8,952 bases of DNA, from NCBI GenBank assembly GCA_029977305.1, contig JAPOLF010000081.1, positions 1-8,952 on the forward strand, written 5' to 3'. Origin of the DNA: a bacterium. GTDB lineage: Bacteria > Chloroflexota > Chloroflexia > Thermomicrobiales > UBA6265. Made by a program: the position numbers and the translations under genes. The first letter of the stretch is position 1, and the number at the start of each line of letters is the position of its first letter. Below are positions 5,100 to 8,952 of this stretch, piece by piece. The notes beneath the pieces were generated by a model, which was not told the origin of the DNA, did not search any database, and saw only the letters and a program-made list of their open reading frames with translations.

Positions 5100-7010
5100 A
5101 TGTCCGAATCCGCCATCACCGCGCTCCACTCCTCACCCAATGCCCAGTTCCGGCCGGTGCCGATCGGGGCGTGGCGGCTGGACGACGCCTTCTGGGCCCC
5201 ACGCATCGCACAGATGCGCGAGGTGACGTTGCCGGACCAGTGGCAGCGGCTCGTCGAGTTCGGGCATCTGGACAATTTCCGGCGGGCTGCCGGGGCGGAT
5301 CTCCCCTTCCGCGGCGTGTTCTTCAACGACTCCGACCTGTACAAATGGCTGGAGGCGGCGAACTGGGCACTCGCCCACGGAGCGGAACCGTGGCTCGAAG
5401 CGCGGATCGACGAGGCCATCGCGCTGATTGCGGCGGCGCAGCGCAAGGATGGCTACATCAACACCTACTTCTCCCGGGAGCGCGAGAAGGAGCGGTGGAC
5501 GAATCTCGATCTGCACGAGCTCTATTGCGCCGGGCACCTGATCCAAGCCGCGGTGGCGCATCATCGCGTGACCGGGTCGCGCACGCTGCTCGACATCGCC
5601 ACCAAGTTCGCGAATCACCTGTGCGATCGCTTCGGGCCGAATCAGCAGCGGAAGCAGGTGTGGGCGGACGGGCATCAGGAGATCGAACTGGCGCTGGTTG
5701 AACTCTACCGGGAGACGGGCGAGGCGCGCTTCCTCGATCAGGCGCAGCTGTTCGTGGATGTCCGCGGACGCGGCGCGCTCGGCCGGCCCTATGACCGCTG
5801 GGAGAGCACCTATCACCAGGATCACCTGCCGCTGAAGGAGATGACCACCCTCGAGGGGCACGCGGTCCGCGCGATGTACTACCTCGCGGGGGGCGCGGAT
5901 CTGGCGCTGGAAACCGGGGATCCGGATCTCATCACCGCGCTCGAGCGGCTGTGGGAAGACACGCGTCTGCGCAAGCTGTATGTCTCCGGCGGTCTCGGGG
6001 CGCGCCACGAGGGCGAGGCGTTCGGCGATGCCTATGAGCTGCCCAACGCGACGGCCTACGCGGAATCGTGTGCGGCGATCGGTTCGGTGATGTTCCACCA
6101 TCGGATGCTGCACCTGACCGGCGACGGGCGGTACGCGGATTTCCTCGAGTACACGCTCTACAATGCGGTGCTTCCAGGCATCGGACTCGATGGGACAACG
6201 TATTTCTATGAGAACCCGCTGAGTGATCGCGGCGGGCACCGGCGGCAGCCGTGGTATCGGGTGGCGTGCTGCCCGCCGAACATCGCGCGGACGATCGCGG
6301 CGATGCCGGGGTATGCGGCATCGGTCGGCGAGGGCGGGATCTTCCTCCATCTGTACCTCAACGGGACGGTTGAGGTGCCACTCGACAACGGGCGCACGGT
6401 GACGCTCCGGATCGCGACGCGGTACCCGTGGGATGGCGGGATCGACATCTCGGTGGATTCGCCAGGCACCTTCGCACTGAATCTCCGGATCCCGACATGG
6501 GCATTCGGGGCGCGGCTGGAAGTCGGCGACTTCGCGGCGGACGTGCCGATCGAGCCGGGCGGCTATGCCACGGTGCGCCGTCAGTGGCGCGCCGGGGACA
6601 CCGTGCACCTCGACTTCCCGATGGTGGTGCGGCGGATCGTCTCGCATCCGGCCGTGGTGGAGAATGCGAATCGGGTCGCGCTGCGCCGCGGGCCGCTGCT
6701 CTACGCGATCGAGGGAACTGATCACCCCGACACCGAGGTGCGTGACCTGATCCTGCCGGATGAGAGCGAGATCGCCCCGAGCTGGCGGATGGATGTGCTC
6801 GGCGGGATGACGGTGCTCACCGCCGATGCGATGAGTCCCACCCCTGATCCGGGCTGGGATCGCTGGCTCTACCGCACACTGCCAGACGCTCAGGCGCGAA
6901 AGGTGGTGCTCAAGCACCGCATCCTGACGGCCATCCCCTACTTCGCCTGGGCGAATCGTGCGCCTGGGGCGATGCAGGTGTGGCTGCGTCGAGCGTCCCA
7001 CGACGGATAG
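5100..7010 (+). CDS. GH127 beta-L-arabinofuranosidase-like glycoside hydrolase
   Basis: A 636-residue enzyme of glycoside hydrolase family 127 (formerly DUF1680), which removes beta-L-arabinofuranose from plant-type arabinooligosaccharides. The characterised member HypBA1 uses a cysteine nucleophile in a Zn(Cys)3(Glu) site. The corresponding residues are visible: Glu306 in HEGEAFGDAYELPN as acid/base, Glu322 and Cys324 in YAESC, and the Cys390-Cys391 pair in RVACCPPNIAR, where Cys390 would be the nucleophile. The 16-residue distance from Glu306 to Glu322 equals Glu322-Glu338 in HypBA1. The N-terminal two thirds is the helical barrel (e.g. KDGYINTYF at 116-124); the rest is beta-sandwich. No signal peptide is seen, so it should act in the cytoplasm on imported sugars. 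The start at 5100 has GGGAGG 5 bases upstream; an in-frame ATG at 5007 lies in the upstream T-rich region and lacks such a site. No arabinose transporter or second glycosidase is adjacent. Substrate specificity is inferred from the family. Confidence 0.9.
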   Translation: MSESAITALHSSPNAQFRPVPIGAWRLDDAFWAPRIAQMREVTLPDQWQRLVEFGHLDNFRRAAGADLPFRGVFFNDSDLYKWLEAANWALAHGAEPWLEARIDEAIALIAAAQRKDGYINTYFSREREKERWTNLDLHELYCAGHLIQAAVAHHRVTGSRTLLDIATKFANHLCDRFGPNQQRKQVWADGHQEIELALVELYRETGEARFLDQAQLFVDVRGRGALGRPYDRWESTYHQDHLPLKEMTTLEGHAVRAMYYLAGGADLALETGDPDLITALERLWEDTRLRKLYVSGGLGARHEGEAFGDAYELPNATAYAESCAAIGSVMFHHRMLHLTGDGRYADFLEYTLYNAVLPGIGLDGTTYFYENPLSDRGGHRRQPWYRVACCPPNIARTIAAMPGYAASVGEGGIFLHLYLNGTVEVPLDNGRTVTLRIATRYPWDGGIDISVDSPGTFALNLRIPTWAFGARLEVGDFAADVPIEPGGYATVRRQWRAGDTVHLDFPMVVRRIVSHPAVVENANRVALRRGPLLYAIEGTDHPDTEVRDLILPDESEIAPSWRMDVLGGMTVLTADAMSPTPDPGWDRWLYRTLPDAQARKVVLKHRILTAIPYFAWANRAPGAMQVWLRRASHDG

Positions 7011-7080
7011 GTCCTCGGCTACCATGCAACGGTGCAGCGCCGCTGCGTGATCGAAGCGGTGCCGGACCGGAGGAACCACG

Positions 7081-7680
7081 ATGACCGATGGCGACGGCCC
7101 CATCTCCGGTGCCGGATCCGGACTGATCTATTGCGGGCTCTGCGGGGCGCTCAACTCGGCGAGCCGGCACTACTGTGCGGCGTGCGGCACGACATTGGTG
7201 GATGCCTTCCACGCCACCGAAGGGATTCGCGTCTTCGAGCGGGCAGACCCGGCAGCGCGCGTGATCGAGATCGTCGCCGCTGGGGTTGAGCTCGAACCGG
7301 TGATCGGCACCCAGGATGTCCCGCAGGATTGGGTCCGGGTGCGGCTGGTGAATGGCAAGCTCGGGTACGTGCGGCGGAGTGACGTGACGACCGCCTCGCC
7401 GACGCCGGTGGTCCCCACGCGGCTGCCACAGCCTGACATCAACACGCATGCACGCGGCTGTGTCAGCTCGACGGCGGCGTTGGCGGCATTGGTACTGCTC
7501 GTGTTGGTGGCGGTGATCGGGTTGGTGATCGTGTTGCGGGCCAGGCCGGAGGACCAGGGGGTGCTTTGGCTGGTGTTCTGCTTCGGGGTGGGACCGCTGT
7601 TGCTGGTCACGATCGGGTTGTACGTCGGCGCGAGATCCAGAGAGGACCGGATCGCGGAGGAACTCGGCGAAGACGCCTGA
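7081..7680 (+). CDS. Membrane protein with zinc ribbon, SH3-like domain and two transmembrane helices
   Basis: A 199-residue protein of unknown role. Residues 15-38 form a short zinc ribbon with Cys18-x2-Cys21 and Cys32-x2-Cys35 (YCGLCGALN...HYCAACGTTL). Residues of about 47-103 look like a bacterial SH3-type domain (IRVFERADPAARVIEIVAAG...DWVRVRLVNGKLGYVRRSDV). After a Pro/Thr-rich linker come two hydrophobic helices at about 130-152 and 160-184, then a short charged tail. With no signal peptide, and the zinc ribbon first, the N-terminal part is probably cytoplasmic and anchored by the helix pair. The start at 7081 has GGAGGA 7 bases upstream. It begins 70 bases after the GH127 gene and could be co-transcribed with it. 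Its stop is 15 bases from the stop of the convergent carbonic anhydrase gene. Confidence 0.75.
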   Translation: MTDGDGPISGAGSGLIYCGLCGALNSASRHYCAACGTTLVDAFHATEGIRVFERADPAARVIEIVAAGVELEPVIGTQDVPQDWVRVRLVNGKLGYVRRSDVTTASPTPVVPTRLPQPDINTHARGCVSSTAALAALVLLVLVAVIGLVIVLRARPEDQGVLWLVFCFGVGPLLLVTIGLYVGARSREDRIAEELGEDA

Positions 7681-7695
7681 TCGTCCCGGGTGGGT

Positions 7696-8205
7696 TCAAT
7701 TGACGTGGGCGTCGGGGACCTCTTCGAGAAACCCGGTGCGGACATTCCAGACATAGCCGCGGATGGGGATCGTGTCGGGGATGAGCGGGTGGTCCCGCAA
7801 GATGCGCACATCCTCCACCACGCTGGGACCGACCTCATCAAAGGGCAGGAAGTCCATATCCGAGGCGTCCACCCCGTAGTGGTGCTCCACGCGATCCCAG
7901 AGCTCGTCGTTGGAGAAGCGCACCATGCCGCAATCGGTGTGGTGGATGACGACGATTGCCTGGGTGCCGAGCATCACCTGGGAGATCACCAACGACCGCA
8001 CCGCGTCCTCGCTGGCGCGGCCACCGGCGTTGCGGATGACATGGGCATCGCCGGCGCGCAATCCGAGGATCTTCGCCGGATCGAGGCGCGCGTCCATACA
8101 GGTCAGCACGGCCACCTTCTTCACCGGGGGCCCCGCGAGCTCCTCGGTCGGGTGCGTCTTAGCGTATTCGATGTTGGCGTTGATGAATTCATCAAAGAGA
8201 CGCAT
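7696..8205 (-). CDS. Beta-class carbonic anhydrase
   Basis: A 169-residue enzyme converting CO2 and water to bicarbonate and a proton, soluble and cytoplasmic. All expected motifs are present: CMDAR (Cys36 zinc ligand, Asp38-Arg40 dyad), RNAGGR at 58-63, and HHTDCG with the zinc ligands His89 and Cys92 (H-x2-C). The length and the LTCMDARLD / HTDCGM pattern match the short beta-carbonic anhydrases found in Gram-positive bacteria and mycobacteria. The ATG at 8205 is chosen because the protein then begins MRLFDEFINAN, as is usual for this group; AGGAG lies 10 bases upstream, a little far. An in-frame GTG at 8229 would add eight residues and include that site, so it is unlikely. The gene converges with the zinc-ribbon gene, and its upstream neighbour on the same strand ends 113 bases away. 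Confidence 0.92.
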   Translation of the reverse strand: MRLFDEFINANIEYAKTHPTEELAGPPVKKVAVLTCMDARLDPAKILGLRAGDAHVIRNAGGRASEDAVRSLVISQVMLGTQAIVVIHHTDCGMVRFSNDELWDRVEHHYGVDASDMDFLPFDEVGPSVVEDVRILRDHPLIPDTIPIRGYVWNVRTGFLEEVPDAHVN

Positions 8206-8318
8206 CGGGCAGCTGCTCCTGCGGTCCACCGGGGTGTGGGGTGGCCGTCAGGAGCATGTTGTACCGCATCGAGCGGTCATCCTGTCGTGCCGCCGCAACG
8301 TCACGCCGGGCGAGCAGC

Positions 8319-8822
8319 CTAAGCGTTTCCCACGACTGCGGCCGGGAGCCATCCAACAAGGTCCTGGCGCTGCACCTCGACATAGCCGTTGACGACGGAC
8401 CCGTCCACCAACGACACGAGCAGGCCTGCCTCGATGCTGCCGACGACGGATGCATCGGGATCGGGCGAGGCCAGCACGGTCGTGTCGGTGAGCACCACGC
8501 GAGCGCTCCAGCCGGGAACCGCGAGGAACGCGCAGACCCCGCTGAGGCAACGTCCGCAGCAGGGGGTTTCGTCGCGGCAAGCGTAGCCTTCCACCACGCA
8601 GCAGGACGGTTGCACGCCGGCGAGGTCGGGATCATCCGCCCACGCGTTGCACCGCTCGCTTGGGGCATCGCAGAAGACGCCACCGCCACAGGCTCCCGCT
8701 GCCTCGTCCGATTCCGGCTCCGCGCGGACCCATCGCGGCAGCAGCGCGATCATGCCGGTGATCAGCCCCAAGCGTCTCCGGGACCAACCGCGGGTGAACG
8801 CGTCAAACGAGTTCGGGTGCAT
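8319..8822 (-). CDS. Exported protein with a knottin-like cysteine unit and an SH3-like domain
   Basis: A 167-residue protein. The N terminus FDAFTRGWSRRRLGLITG followed by a hydrophobic stretch and WVRA resembles a twin-arginine-type export signal (cleavage near residue 34), a style common in Thermomicrobia. The mature part first has ten cysteines at 45, 51, 58, 74, 75, 82, 88, 89, 92 and 97. The last six form C75-x6-C-x5-CC-x2-C-x4-C97, the same cystine-knot spacing as the left-edge protein. Residues of about 107-165 (ARVVLTDTTVLASPDPDASV...GWLPAAVV) look like an SH3-type domain, which often binds cell-wall or surface polymers. The start at 8822 has GGAG 7 bases upstream; an ATG 60 bases earlier is in frame but its extension lacks signal character. 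Likely a secreted or surface protein; function unknown. Confidence 0.75.
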   Translation of the reverse strand: MHPNSFDAFTRGWSRRRLGLITGMIALLPRWVRAEPESDEAAGACGGGVFCDAPSERCNAWADDPDLAGVQPSCCVVEGYACRDETPCCGRCLSGVCAFLAVPGWSARVVLTDTTVLASPDPDASVVGSIEAGLLVSLVDGSVVNGYVEVQRQDLVGWLPAAVVGNA

Positions 8823-8851
8823 GGCGGTTCTCCACGGTGCCGGGAAATGCA

Positions 8852-8879
8852 TCGGCGCCGCCCCGTGGGGCGGCGCCGA
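8852..8879 (-). terminator. Strong hairpin between two minus-strand genes
   Basis: A 13-bp perfect inverted repeat (TCGGCGCCGCCCC at 8852-8864 and its complement at 8867-8879) lies 26 bases past the stop of the right-edge minus-strand gene and before the start of the next one. It has no T-tract, only ATGCATTT on the minus strand. Position and build resemble the hairpins that follow the barrel genes. Confidence 0.6.
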
Positions 8880-8905
8880 CAACGTGCATTGACTGGTTGA
8901 GACGA

Positions 8906-8952
8906 CTAGCCCTCGAGGTTGGCGAGTCGGGTCTCGAGCGCCGCGTTCCTGG
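8906..8952 (-). CDS. C-terminal end of a minus-strand gene (rest outside window)
   Basis: Reading leftwards from the edge, the last codons give RNAALETRLANLEG followed by TAG at 8908-8906. The leucine spacing and alternating charged residues suggest the end of an amphipathic helix or coiled coil. A strong hairpin 26 bases past the stop supports a real gene end. Too little is present to name a family. Confidence 0.5.
   Translation of the reverse strand, partial: RNAALETRLANLEG

Noticed and set aside
5133..7103. A very long open frame on the minus strand opposite the GH127 gene
   Set aside because: It is antisense to a gene with intact catalytic motifs; its translation is Arg/Pro/His-rich without a domain, as expected from GC-rich codon usage on the other strand.
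7681..7695. Bidirectional terminator between the convergent zinc-ribbon and carbonic anhydrase genes
   Set aside because: Only 15 bases separate the stops and no convincing stem with a T-tract is visible there or just inside either gene.

Overview
The window is a GC-rich bacterial segment with dense, mostly monocistronic genes and purine-rich Shine-Dalgarno sites. Two traits suggest a Chloroflexota relative of the Thermomicrobia: exported cysteine-rich proteins, and one export signal of the form FDxxTR...SRRR. This placement is inference from protein style. No rRNA, tRNA, CRISPR array, transposase or integrase was seen.

Layout. (1) 1-464 (+): the C-terminal part of an exported, very cysteine-rich protein, cut by the left edge, with three cystine-knot-like cysteine units. 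(2) 514-1623 (+): a DAO-type FAD-dependent oxidoreductase. (3) 1747-4959 (+): the most distinctive part, a head-to-tail array of five paralogous small exported proteins whose mature part resembles the allene oxide cyclase/dirigent beta-barrel. Each copy has its own ribosome binding site, a 28-residue signal peptide and (copies 1-4 clearly) a strong hairpin soon after the stop. Copy 3 is broken by two one-base frameshifts. (4) 5100-7010 (+): a GH127 beta-L-arabinofuranosidase-like enzyme with its Zn/Cys active-site motifs. (5) 7081-7680 (+): a zinc-ribbon, SH3-like, two-helix membrane protein. (6) 7696-8205 (-): a short beta-class carbonic anhydrase. (7) 8319-8822 (-): an exported protein with a cystine-knot-like unit plus an SH3-like domain. 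(8) 8906-8952 (-): the last codons of another minus-strand gene.

How it fits together. The enzymes (FAD oxidoreductase, GH127, carbonic anhydrase) do not form an evident pathway. The common theme is small exported proteins: cysteine-free barrels in the centre and cysteine-rich knottin-like proteins at both ends. The barrel array looks like a family grown by tandem duplication and partly mixed by recombination: copy 4 resembles copy 5 in its leader and signal peptide but copy 1 in its mature domain. Its intergenic hairpins keep their pairing while the stem sequence changes. The biochemical role of the barrels cannot be read from the sequence.
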